From positions 124,001 through 188,000 of the forward strand of contig CAIUMM010000106.1 of assembly GCA_903900265.1 (NCBI GenBank): DNA of 64,000 nt, in the 5' to 3' direction. Below, one piece after another: positions 31,596 through 39,943 of the stretch (its first letter is position 1; each line of letters begins with the position of its first letter). Source of the stretch: an uncultured Pseudomonadota bacterium. Lineage in GTDB: Bacteria; Myxococcota_A; UBA796; SXON01. The translations under genes and the position numbers were made by a program. Under the pieces are notes generated by a model. The model was not told the origin of the DNA and searched no databases. It saw nothing but the letters and a program-made list of their open reading frames with translations.

Positions 31596-32543
31596 ATGCC
31601 GTCCATCACCCAGTTAGAGTACATCGTCGCGGTGCACCGGACCGGCAACTTCGGGAAGGCCGCCGCCGATTGTGCAGTGTCTCAGCCCACCCTCAGCGCT
31701 CAGGTCGCCAAGGCCGAAGAGGAGTTAGGGGTGGTGCTCTTCGACCGGAGGAGCCGGCCCGTACAGCCCACGGAGCCGGGAAGACGCCTCATCGCGCTGG
31801 CCGTAGACGTCCTATCGGCCCACCATCGCTTGCTCGCCGCGGCCGACGGATCGGAGCGGATTTGCGGCAGCTTCACCCTCGGGATCATCCCCACCTTAGC
31901 CCCCTACGTGCTGCCGTGGTTCCTCGGCCCTTTCGCTGAAAAGCATCCCGGGCTAGAGCTCACGGTGCTGGAGCGCACCACCGGGTCGATCGTCGAGCAG
32001 ATCAAGAGCCTGCGCATGGACGCCGGCCTGTTGGCTACCCCCTTGGAGGAGCCGGGCTTCGACAGCCGCGTGCTCTTTTACGATCCCTTCTACCTCTACG
32101 CGCATCCAGACTCCCCGCTGCTCCTCGAAGACGAGGTTTCGGCCTCAGATCTGGAGCGCGAACCCCTGTGGTTGCTCGAGGATGGGCACTGCTTCCGCCA
32201 CCAGGTCGTGCACCTGTGCGGCGTCCGCACCCACGGGGTGATGGGCAACGTGCGCTTCGACGCCGCGAGCTTCGAGACCCTGCGGACGCTCATCGACGCC
32301 ACCGGAGGCTGTACGCTCGTGCCCGAGACCTTCGCGCGCACCCTCCCCGCGCCGATCCGCATGTCCAGAATCCGCCCGTTCCGCGACCCCGTCCCGACGC
32401 GCGAAGTGAGCCTGATCGCCTCGCGCAGCCACTGGAAGACCGAGATCCTCGAGGCGGTGACGGCCGCGCTGCGCACTCACGCGCCGCGGTCCCTGCCGCG
32501 GACGTCGGAGGGGAGCGAGGTCGTGCAGATCCTGCTCGGGTAG
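31596..32543 (+). CDS. oxyR: Hydrogen-peroxide sensor OxyR
   Basis: A 315-residue LysR-family protein. The HTH is at residues 1-60 (TQLEYIVAVHRTGNFGKAA, then SQPTLSAQVAKAEEELG). The redox pair is Cys199 and Cys208 in EDGHCFRHQVVHLC, exactly the E. coli numbering and spacing, so it should form the peroxide-induced disulfide and activate target genes. SLRMDAGLLATPL and the effector-domain blocks agree. It lies 82 nt after katG, which has an OxyR-like operator, so activator and target are linked. Confidence 0.92.
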   Translation: MPSITQLEYIVAVHRTGNFGKAAADCAVSQPTLSAQVAKAEEELGVVLFDRRSRPVQPTEPGRRLIALAVDVLSAHHRLLAAADGSERICGSFTLGIIPTLAPYVLPWFLGPFAEKHPGLELTVLERTTGSIVEQIKSLRMDAGLLATPLEEPGFDSRVLFYDPFYLYAHPDSPLLLEDEVSASDLEREPLWLLEDGHCFRHQVVHLCGVRTHGVMGNVRFDAASFETLRTLIDATGGCTLVPETFARTLPAPIRMSRIRPFRDPVPTREVSLIASRSHWKTEILEAVTAALRTHAPRSLPRTSEGSEVVQILLG

Positions 32544-32572
32544 GCCGCGCGCGATCGCAGCGTCGTCGCCTG

Positions 32573-33205
32573 TTAGGCCGAGCGCGCGCCCCAGCCGGCG
32601 ACGAAGCTGTCCACGTGCGCAGCCACGAACGCGTCGACGTCCAGCGGACGGCAGGTGCGCCCGGAGAGTTCGCTCTGGTGGAGCAGCGCGAGGATGAGCG
32701 GCGACACGAACGCGAGCGCTGCAAACCGAAGATCGGCGTCTGGTCGCAGTTCGCCGCGATCCCGGTGTACGGCGAGGCGCGCCTCGACCGCCTGAACCGA
32801 AGGTTCGAGCAGGTGTTCCACGTAGGCAGGCCCGAGCGTCGGGTTGCCAAGCCCGTGCACCAGTCCGGCCGCCTGCAGGGTGCCGACGCCGGCCCGCCAG
32901 CCCTCACGCAGCCAGCTCGCGGCGGCGGTCATCGACGCGGCAAGCGGAGCCTCTCCCGGATCGGCCATGACGCGCACGCTGGGCGCGCCCAGCTCGCGCG
33001 CCGCCTCGAAGGCCGCGACGATCAGGCCCTGATGCGCGCCGAAGTAGTGCTGGAGCACCGATGCGCTCGCGCCGGTCGCCGCCACGAGGGAGCGAAAACT
33101 CGCGGCGCCGCCCTCGGGCCGCAGCAACGCGCGCGCAGCCGCCAGCGCCAGCTCACGGCGACGCTGGTCGAAGGTCGCATCTCGGGCTCCGGGGGTGCGT
33201 GCCAT
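32573..33205 (-). CDS. TetR-family transcriptional regulator
   Basis: A 210-residue regulator. The HTH is at about residues 18-60 (LALAAARALL, FRSLVAATGASASVLQHYFGAHQGLIVAAF); the rest is a helical ligand-binding domain with LREGWRAGVGTLQAAGL. The ATG at 33205 is preferred to 33229 because AAGGA lies 6 nt upstream. It diverges from the Rieske oxygenase across an 84-nt gap holding a promoter and repeated GTACCAC motifs, so it probably represses the oxygenase. It converges on oxyR. Confidence 0.8.
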   Translation of the reverse strand: MARTPGARDATFDQRRRELALAAARALLRPEGGAASFRSLVAATGASASVLQHYFGAHQGLIVAAFEAARELGAPSVRVMADPGEAPLAASMTAAASWLREGWRAGVGTLQAAGLVHGLGNPTLGPAYVEHLLEPSVQAVEARLAVHRDRGELRPDADLRFAALAFVSPLILALLHQSELSGRTCRPLDVDAFVAAHVDSFVAGWGARSA

Positions 33206-33221
33206 GAATCCTTGGCATGAC

Positions 33222-33279
33222 TGTACCACGGAATTCTTGACATCACCGCGGTTGGAATTGTATGGTGCAGTCGTACCAC
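33222..33279 (+). promoter_or_regulatory. Rieske oxygenase promoter with repeated GTACCAC motifs
   Basis: TTGACA (33237-33242) and TATGGT (33261-33266) with an 18-nt spacer form a good promoter toward the ATG at 33290. The heptamer GTACCAC occurs at about 33222 and 33273, on each side of this promoter. They are candidates for TetR binding; a TetR site would normally be palindromic, so this is tentative. Confidence 0.45.
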
Positions 33280-33289
33280 CAAGGCACCC

Positions 33290-34249
33290 ATGTCCATACT
33301 TCGCTCCCCCGTCGCGCTTTCCCCGCTAGAACCCGGCTGGTGGGTCGTCGCCCCCGCAGCGCAGGTCCCGAAGGACCACGCCGTCACCATCACGCGCTTC
33401 GGGCGCCCGATGGTGCTCTGGCGCAGCGGCGGGCGCATCCAAGCCGCATGGGACGGCTGCCCGCACCGGGGCGCCACGTTCGACGGCGCGCGCGTACGCG
33501 ATGGGCAGCTCATCTGTCCGTTCCACAGCTTCGCGTTCGACCGCGACGGCGCCTGCACCGCGATGCCGTGCGAAGGCCCGGACGCGCCGCGTCGCGGCCT
33601 CGAGCTGCGCACGCTGCCGTCGCGGGACGACGACGGGCTCGTGTGGGTGTGGGTGGCCGAAGGCCAGCCGACCGAGACCCTGCCGTGGTTTCCAGACCTC
33701 GACGGCGGCTATCCGGCAGACTTCGTCGAGACCTTTGAGGCCCCGTGGGACCTCGTCATCGAGACGATGCTGGACTACGCGCACCTCCCCACGGTGCACG
33801 CGGGCAGCATCGGCACGAAGATGCCGATGGCGATGAAGGTCGAGCAGCGCCGCACCGAGCGCGGGCTTGTGATGTGGAACGCCCCGGCGGCCGAGAACGG
33901 CTCCGGGGAGCTCTACTGGGAGGCGCCGGCCAGCTGGCAGCTGAAGATCGTGCCCAAGGTCGTCAACGCCGCGTTCTTCGTCCCGATCGACGCCGCGCGC
34001 ACCTTCGTGGTCTTCCGCTTCTCGCAGGCCTTCGTGCGGGTGCCCGGACTCGGGGATCTCATCGGGTGGCTCGCGAACCTCTACAACCGCAAGGTGGTGG
34101 AGGAGGATCGCAGGGTGATCGAGGGGATGGCGCGCACACTCGCGGTGCTGCCCCAAACCGACCGACTGGTGGCCGCCGACGCGCCGATCGCGCACTTTCG
34201 GCGGGCGCGGACGGCGTGGATGCGGGGCGCCGGGTCGGAGGATGCGTAG
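33290..34249 (+). CDS. Rieske non-haem iron oxygenase, alpha-subunit type
   Basis: A 319-residue protein. The [2Fe-2S] Rieske site is CPHRGA and CPFHSF (CxH-x17-CxxH, about residues 61-84). The mononuclear iron site is DYAHLPTVHAG (two His, with a distal Asp likely further on). Length and the N-terminal GWWVVAPAAQVPKDHAVTI fit the single-component group that includes chlorophyllide/pheophorbide-type and steroid-type oxygenases, which need a separate reductase. None is next to it. Product cannot be predicted. It is probably controlled by the divergent TetR regulator. Confidence 0.82.
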   Translation: MSILRSPVALSPLEPGWWVVAPAAQVPKDHAVTITRFGRPMVLWRSGGRIQAAWDGCPHRGATFDGARVRDGQLICPFHSFAFDRDGACTAMPCEGPDAPRRGLELRTLPSRDDDGLVWVWVAEGQPTETLPWFPDLDGGYPADFVETFEAPWDLVIETMLDYAHLPTVHAGSIGTKMPMAMKVEQRRTERGLVMWNAPAAENGSGELYWEAPASWQLKIVPKVVNAAFFVPIDAARTFVVFRFSQAFVRVPGLGDLIGWLANLYNRKVVEEDRRVIEGMARTLAVLPQTDRLVAADAPIAHFRRARTAWMRGAGSEDA

Positions 34250-34264
34250 GGCGAGCCCGATCGG

Positions 34265-36655
34265 TCACGCAGAGGGTGTGGGCGACACGACGTCGGCCGC
34301 GATCTCGACCCGGTTTCGGCCTCCCTTCTTGGAGAGGTAGCACGCCGCGTCCGCGCGCTCGATCCAGGCGTCCGTAGGTTCGCCATAGCCACGCACCGCG
34401 ACGCCGAGAGAGCCCGTGACGCCGATGGCCGCGCCCTCATGCGACGCCGGCGTGTCCGCGAGCGTGCAGCGCAGGCGCTCCGCGCGCTCGGCCGCGGCGG
34501 CCGGCGTGACCGAACGCAGCACCACGACGAACTCCTCGCCACCCCAGCGTCCAGCGATGTCGCCGTCCCGAAGGCAGGCGCGGATGCGTCGCCCGGCCTC
34601 CACCAGCACGGCGTCGCCACCGGCGTGGCCGTAGGTGTCGTTGATCTTCTTGAAGTGATCGAGGTCGACGAAGATCAGCGCGTCTGCGTCGCCGTCTGCG
34701 TCAAGCTCCGCGAGCCGCGCTGTCACGTGGCGGCGGTTGAACAGCCCGGTGAGCGCGTCCCGCGTCGCGAGCTCGGTGATCCGCACCAGCGCGGCCTCCA
34801 GCTCCGCGTTGTTCCGGGTGAGCGCCTCGTTCGCGCGCGCGACCTCCACCTGCGCCCGCGTAAGGTCGGCGGAGGTCCGACTGAGGCGCGTGGCGTTGCT
34901 GAGCGCGTCGACGGTCTGGCGCTGCAGGGTGTGCGCGTAGTGCTGCTCGATCGCGCTCAGGATGACGATGCCGAGGGCGATTTGCCCGTCCACGAAGGTC
35001 CAACGCCCGAGGAGCGTCTGGAGCGTCGGCATCCACGCCAAACACTGGAAGATCAGGAAGGCGCTGCGGTACGCGCTCATCGTCGCCGCGTTGATCGCAG
35101 TGACGCCGACCAGCCAGATCACGCTGGGCTCCAGAAACCCGTGGTGACCGGTTGACGACGTGAGCAGCCACCCGGACGATCCCCACGCGAGGCCGGCGAG
35201 CGCGTGAAGGACGATCTGACGGCGCCGCCAACGCGCGGTGTCGGCGTCCGGCGGCGTGCGGGCGAGGAACCGGGAGGTGTGGACGAAGGTCGCGAGGTCC
35301 GCGAGGGTGACGAGCGCGAGCCACGCGGCGACGCTGGCGCGGTTGGTGGCCTCCAGCGAGACCCACGCGAGCAGGACGGTCGCGAGCGGGGCCGTGAGCG
35401 TCGCCTGCCGCGCGCGCGCCATGTAGGCGCGAGTGAGCGAGGCGTCGACATCGTTCGACTCGGCGTGGACACGGTCGGTGAGGTCGCGGAGACGATCGCC
35501 GACGGTGCGCAGCAGCGCGAGCTCGATGACCGACGCCACGTCGGGCCGGCGCCGCGCGAGGGTAAGGAAGTCCGCGCGCGTCAGCACGACGAGGCGCGTG
35601 TCCTGCAGCGCGGTCGCCGTCGCGGATCGGGTGCCGGCCGCGATCAGCGCCAGCTCGCCGAGGTAGCCGCCCCTTCCGACGTCGACGAGGAACGTGCCGC
35701 CGCGGGACACGCGGGCCTCCCCGGCGGCGACCAAGAAGAAATCGTCGGCCGGATCGCCCTCGCGCACGATGACCTCCCCCGCGGCGACGGCGCGCTCGCG
35801 AAGGAACGGCGTCACCCGCGCGAGGTCCGCGTCGGAGAGCCCCGCGAAGAGGAAGTTGTCCCGCACCGCGCTCGCCAAGGCGCGCACCTCCGCCGACTGC
35901 CGCTCGCCCTCGATGGCGAACAGGATGAAGGATACGTCGTCCGCTTGGCCCGCGGCCGCGACTGCGCGCCGGAGGGCTGCGGCGCCAAGGTCAAGCGTAG
36001 GTTCGGCGGTGAGCAGCGCCGCGATCGTCGTGTCGTCCAGCGGACCGCTCAGCCCGTTGCTGCAGAGCAGCAGCACGTCGCCGTCCGCCAAGGCCGCTTC
36101 GGCGACGTCCACGTCGATGTCGCCGCCGGTGCCGACGGCTTGGTACAGGCGATACCGATCGGCGTGCGTGCGGGCTTCTTCGGGCGTGAGCGTGCCACGC
36201 TGCTCGCGGAAGGCGGTGATCGAATGATCCTGCGTGAGACGGCGGAGCTGCCCGTCTCGCAACAGGTAGGCGCGCGAGTCGCCGACGTGGAGCACGAGCG
36301 CGCGGTCCTCGACCACCGCGGCGGTGACCAGCGTGGTCCCCATCCCCGGCGCGCGGCGCGTCCGTGCCTCCGCTTCGATCGCCCGATGCGCCTCATGGAA
36401 GGCCCGCTCGAGGATCTCCCGAACCCGCTCGTGGGCCGTCGCGCCGCCCGAGCGGATCGCGTCTGCGATGGCCGGGGACGCCGCGAGCAGCTTCGCCACG
36501 GCGGTCGCCGCCGCGACCTCGCCCGCCTCCGCGCCGCCGAGCCCATCGGCGACGGCGTAGAGCGGGAGGTGATCGGCGCGCAGCACCGCATCCCCGTTGC
36601 TGACACGCTCGTGCCCCGCCTCGGTGACGACGACCGCGTGCGCGATGCGGGTCAC
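34265..36655 (-). CDS. PP2C-like (degenerate) - cNMP-binding - membrane - GGDEF diguanylate cyclase
   Basis: A 796-residue four-module protein read from GTG at 36655, which overlaps the upstream stop (GTGA). Residues 1-250 are a PP2C fold, but metal residues seen in its neighbour are changed: Glu to Gly21 in SNGDA and Asp to Asn200 in LLCSNGLSGP; Asp37 is kept. Residues about 265-390 are a cyclic-nucleotide-binding domain (VIVREGDPADDFFLV, YLGELALIAAGTRSATATAL). About 420-590 hold five to seven membrane helices, then a coiled-coil, then GGDEF from about 635 with the active GGEEF and an RDGD inhibitory site five residues before it. It probably makes c-di-GMP under control of cNMP and of whatever the dead phosphatase binds. 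Last gene of a six-gene operon. Confidence 0.85.
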   Translation of the reverse strand: MTRIAHAVVVTEAGHERVSNGDAVLRADHLPLYAVADGLGGAEAGEVAAATAVAKLLAASPAIADAIRSGGATAHERVREILERAFHEAHRAIEAEARTRRAPGMGTTLVTAAVVEDRALVLHVGDSRAYLLRDGQLRRLTQDHSITAFREQRGTLTPEEARTHADRYRLYQAVGTGGDIDVDVAEAALADGDVLLLCSNGLSGPLDDTTIAALLTAEPTLDLGAAALRRAVAAAGQADDVSFILFAIEGERQSAEVRALASAVRDNFLFAGLSDADLARVTPFLRERAVAAGEVIVREGDPADDFFLVAAGEARVSRGGTFLVDVGRGGYLGELALIAAGTRSATATALQDTRLVVLTRADFLTLARRRPDVASVIELALLRTVGDRLRDLTDRVHAESNDVDASLTRAYMARARQATLTAPLATVLLAWVSLEATNRASVAAWLALVTLADLATFVHTSRFLARTPPDADTARWRRRQIVLHALAGLAWGSSGWLLTSSTGHHGFLEPSVIWLVGVTAINAATMSAYRSAFLIFQCLAWMPTLQTLLGRWTFVDGQIALGIVILSAIEQHYAHTLQRQTVDALSNATRLSRTSADLTRAQVEVARANEALTRNNAELEAALVRITELATRDALTGLFNRRHVTARLAELDADGDADALIFVDLDHFKKINDTYGHAGGDAVLVEAGRRIRACLRDGDIAGRWGGEEFVVVLRSVTPAAAAERAERLRCTLADTPASHEGAAIGVTGSLGVAVRGYGEPTDAWIERADAACYLSKKGGRNRVEIAADVVSPTPSA

Positions 36656-37890
36656 GGCGTGCCGGTGGCCGCGCGCACGACAGCGTCCAGGCGGGCGGTC
36701 ACGTCGCGCAGGCGCGTACCGACGGTGTCGAGGAGCGCAAGACACAGGCGCGACGCGATCGCGGGGCGACGCAGCACGAGGCGCTCGAAGTCGGCCCGCC
36801 AGAGCACCGCGAGGTGCGTCGGTTCAAGCGCGGTCGCGGTCGCAGATCGCACGCTGCGCGTGGCGAGGCCGAGCTCCCCGAGGTGGCCGCCCGGAGCGAT
36901 GTCGGTGAGCAGCACGCCGCCGCGCGTCACGCGCACGCGTCCCTCGAGCACCACGTAGAACGGATCCGCGGGATCCCCCTCGCGCACCAGCACCTCTCCG
37001 GTCGCGACGGTGGCGTCGGTGAGGTAGGGCGCGACCACCGCGATGTCAGCGTCGCTCAGGCCCCGCATCAGCACGCTGGCTCGAAGCGCGCCGGCGCGGG
37101 CGTCGACACGCGCGGAGGAGCGCTCGCCGGCCATCGTCGCGAGGACCACCGACACGTTGTCAGGCCCCCCCGCCGCGTTGGCGGCGTCGACGAGCGCCCG
37201 GCCCGCGGCGCCCGCATCCTCGTGCTCCCTGAGCACCGAGGCGATCCGCGCGTCGGTGAGCGGACCGCTCAGACCGTCGGAGCAGAGCAGCAGCACGTCG
37301 CCATCCGCGAGCTCGACCTCGGAGATGTCAACATCCAAGGACGGGCCACAGCCGACGGCTTGGTAGAGGCGATGCTGGTCGGGGTGCGTTCGGACTTCCT
37401 CCTCGCTGATCTCGCCGCGGCGGTACCGGAGCATCGCGACGGAGTGGTCGGCAGTGAGCGGGTACAACGTCCCTTGGCGGAGCACGTACGCGCGCGAATC
37501 GCCGACATGCCACACCACGGCGCGGTCGGAAAGGATGGTCGCGACCACGAGGGTCGTGCCCATCCCCGGGGTGCCGCGCGCCTCGGCCACCGCGATGATG
37601 TCGCGGTGGGCGTCGTGAAAAGCGCGCTCCACGCACGCGCGGAGCTCCGCGAGCCCCGCCTCATCCCGCGCCGCGCGCACGCGGTCCGCGATCTCCGCCG
37701 AGCTGCCCGCGAGGCGCGCGATCGCCGTAGCGGACGCGACCTCCCCGGCCTCGGCACCCCCCATGCCATCCGCGACGGCGAGGAGCGGCACATGATCGAG
37801 CCGCAGCACGCAATCCTCGTTGTTCGCGCGCCGCCTGCCGACGTCACTCACCGCCGCGGTCGCGGTCACCCGGAGCGAGGCCGATGTCAT
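36652..37890 (-). CDS. PP2C Ser/Thr phosphatase with C-terminal cNMP-binding domain
   Basis: A 412-residue protein. Residues 1-255 are an intact PP2C (PPM) phosphatase: Glu25 and Asp26 in ANNEDCVLR, Asp41 in ADGMGGAEAGE, GDSRAY, Asp205 in LLCSDGLSGP and Asp244 in GGPDNVSVV. Residues about 275-390 are a cyclic-nucleotide-binding domain (VLVREGDPADPFYVVLEG, then HLGELGLATRSVRSATATA with the phosphate-contacting Arg). Metal-dependent removal of phosphate from Ser/Thr proteins could thus be gated by cAMP or cGMP. The ATG at 37890 overlaps the histidine kinase stop and its stop overlaps the next gene. It is a close relative of the next gene, from duplication. Confidence 0.88.
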   Translation of the reverse strand: MTSASLRVTATAAVSDVGRRRANNEDCVLRLDHVPLLAVADGMGGAEAGEVASATAIARLAGSSAEIADRVRAARDEAGLAELRACVERAFHDAHRDIIAVAEARGTPGMGTTLVVATILSDRAVVWHVGDSRAYVLRQGTLYPLTADHSVAMLRYRRGEISEEEVRTHPDQHRLYQAVGCGPSLDVDISEVELADGDVLLLCSDGLSGPLTDARIASVLREHEDAGAAGRALVDAANAAGGPDNVSVVLATMAGERSSARVDARAGALRASVLMRGLSDADIAVVAPYLTDATVATGEVLVREGDPADPFYVVLEGRVRVTRGGVLLTDIAPGGHLGELGLATRSVRSATATALEPTHLAVLWRADFERLVLRRPAIASRLCLALLDTVGTRLRDVTARLDAVVRAATGTP

Positions 37891-39515
37891 GTGGTGGGCA
37901 GCCATACGCGGAACGAGGTGCGGCCGTCGGCGCTGGATGCGCTGATCGTGCCCCCGTGGGCGCTCACGATCTGGTTGCACAGGTGCAGGCCGAGGCCCGT
38001 CCCCTGCCCGACCGGCTTGGTGGTGTAGAAGGCCTCGAAGATGCGCGGGAGCACATCGGGCGGGATCGGCGGCCCGTCGTTCGCGAGGATCACCTCGACA
38101 CCGTCGGGCTCCGCACCCGTCGGTCCTGCGGCAGGGTCCCGGAGCGCGGGCGCGACGCTCAGCCACAGGGTGCCCCGGCCCTCCATCGACTGCAGCGCGT
38201 TGTGAAGGATGTTCGTCCACACCTGAACCAGCTGTTCGGGGTGGCCCGGCACCGGCGGCGCCAACGTCGGCGCCCGCACGAGCACTACGCCCTGCTTGAG
38301 CAGGTTCTGGTACATCGTCAGGACCGTCTCAATCGAGGCCGCAACATCGACGGGCGCGCGCGCCTCCGCGGCCGAAGGCTGGTGCACGAAGGACTTGAGC
38401 GCCTGCACCACCTTGCGGGCCTTGTGCGCCGCGAGCTCGATGGTGCCCACCGCGTCGCGCAGGCTGCGCGCGCGGTACAACATGCGCAGGTCCTCCGCAT
38501 CCGCGCCGGTCTCCAGCAGGCGCTGCATCACCGGAGCCTCGGCCACGAGGCCCGTCTCGACGAGCATGTCCGCGAGCTCGTCGGCGCAGTCCACGCCGGC
38601 GTCCTCAAGCCGCGCGCAGAGCCGGTCGACGGCGTCAAACGCCTCGGCGCTCGCGACCCCGAGATCCGTCCCACGGTCGCGAAGCGCGGCGAGCAGCGCG
38701 TCCCACCGCGCGGCGTCGCGCGTGCTCCGGTGCTCGGCGAGCGTGGCGATGACGTCGGGGAGCTGCGCGAGGGGGCCGACGCTGGCGAGGATCGCGCCGA
38801 GCGGCGTGTTCACCTCGTGCGCGATCCCAGCGACGAGCTGTCCAAGGCTCGCCAGCTTCTCGCTCTGGATGAGCGCGGCCTGGGCCGTCTCGAGGTCCTT
38901 CATCGCGCGCTCGGTCGCGATGCGGCTCCGGGCCTCCTGCTCGCGCGCGCGCTCGAGGCCCTCCGCGATCCGCGCGTTCCGGATGGAGGCGGCGATCTGG
39001 GACGTGAGGAGGCTGAACAGGTCGGCGTCTTCGGGCGAAAAGACAGCCGCGTGCTCCGACTCCGCGACCAGCACGGCGATCAGCTCGTCGCCGACCACGA
39101 GCGGCACCGCGATCTGGCTGTCTGCGTCCGCGAGCCCCGGCAGGTCGACCATGCGCGCTTGCGGCGCGTTCGACACCATCGCCGCGAGGTAGGCACGGTT
39201 CGCCTTCATGTTTCCGATGCGCACCGTCCGACGACGAGCCGCCGCGACGCCCGCGAGCCCGACGCCCATTGGCACGCGCGCCGCGACGTGACCGGCGGCG
39301 GCGCCGATCCCTTCGACCACTTCGAGCTCGCCGTCCACCGGCGAGAGCACGTAGGCGTGGGCGATAGCGAAATGACGCTCGAGCCCGCTGAGCAAGCCGC
39401 GGATCAGCGTGTGGGGCTGCAGCGAGCCGAGCAGGATCTCGCCTAAGTCACGGATGACCTCGATCGCGCGCGCCTCACGCGCCGCAGGGGTCGGCAGGTG
39501 CGCCAGCGCGTTCAC
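37887..39515 (-). CDS. GAF-domain sensor histidine kinase
   Basis: A 542-residue soluble kinase read from GTG at 39515, which overlaps the upstream stop. Residues about 25-185 are a GAF sensor (HFAIAHAYVLSPVDGELEVVEG, VPLVVGDELIAVLVAES); a coiled coil (ERAREQEARSRIATERAMKDLE) leads to the dimerisation domain with the phosphoacceptor His in GIAHEVNTPLGAIL. The ATPase has N-box WTNILHNALQSM, a divergent G1 ANDGPPIPP, F-box FEAFYTTKP and G2 GQGTGLGLHLC. About 110 helical residues lie between H-box and ATPase, longer than usual. Phosphate targets are probably the two receiver proteins encoded upstream in the operon. Confidence 0.88.
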   Translation of the reverse strand: MNALAHLPTPAAREARAIEVIRDLGEILLGSLQPHTLIRGLLSGLERHFAIAHAYVLSPVDGELEVVEGIGAAAGHVAARVPMGVGLAGVAAARRRTVRIGNMKANRAYLAAMVSNAPQARMVDLPGLADADSQIAVPLVVGDELIAVLVAESEHAAVFSPEDADLFSLLTSQIAASIRNARIAEGLERAREQEARSRIATERAMKDLETAQAALIQSEKLASLGQLVAGIAHEVNTPLGAILASVGPLAQLPDVIATLAEHRSTRDAARWDALLAALRDRGTDLGVASAEAFDAVDRLCARLEDAGVDCADELADMLVETGLVAEAPVMQRLLETGADAEDLRMLYRARSLRDAVGTIELAAHKARKVVQALKSFVHQPSAAEARAPVDVAASIETVLTMYQNLLKQGVVLVRAPTLAPPVPGHPEQLVQVWTNILHNALQSMEGRGTLWLSVAPALRDPAAGPTGAEPDGVEVILANDGPPIPPDVLPRIFEAFYTTKPVGQGTGLGLHLCNQIVSAHGGTISASSADGRTSFRVWLPTT

Positions 39516-39943
39516 GCGCCCGCCGGCTGGCCGGGGTGCAGGAGCTCCACTTCGTCCACCTCGTACACGTCCGCGGACAGCAAGCGGAACACGTCCGCCA
39601 TGCCGGCCATCGACGCGATCACGGCGAGCTGGTCCTCCATCTCGTCGAACAACGGGCCGGACATCCGCGACTCGACGTAGCGCGCGCGGATCCGCCAGAC
39701 CGCGTAGGTCGCCGGGCACGTCGTGAGGATCGACGTGGTGGGGTTGGACCGTACGTTGCGCGTCGTCTTGTTGAAGAACTGGCAGGAGATCGCAAGGTGC
39801 TTGGCATCGACGTACCAGACCTGCGAGATGTACGTGACGTTGGGCTCACCCTCCGGGTCGGAGGTGCTCATGCACGTGGGGATGATGCCCTGCATGGCGG
39901 GGCGCATCGCGTCGGGGATCTGGGAGAAGCGGGGATGGCTCAT
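39512..39943 (-). CDS. FMN-binding split-barrel (pyridoxamine-5'-phosphate-oxidase-like) protein
   Basis: A 143-residue single-domain protein. GIIPTCMSTSDPEGEPNVTYISQVWYVD is the first strands of a PNPOx-like split barrel, followed by HLAISCQFFNKTTRNVRSNP and TCPATYAVWRIRARYVESR, typical for flavin or haem-binding members. These proteins act as dimers binding FMN, F420 or haem. Start and stop overlap the neighbours by 4 nt (39940-39943, 39512-39515). Inside a signalling operon it may be a redox or ligand sensor subunit rather than a vitamin B6 enzyme; that is inference. Confidence 0.75.
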   Translation of the reverse strand: MSHPRFSQIPDAMRPAMQGIIPTCMSTSDPEGEPNVTYISQVWYVDAKHLAISCQFFNKTTRNVRSNPTTSILTTCPATYAVWRIRARYVESRMSGPLFDEMEDQLAVIASMAGMADVFRLLSADVYEVDEVELLHPGQPAGA

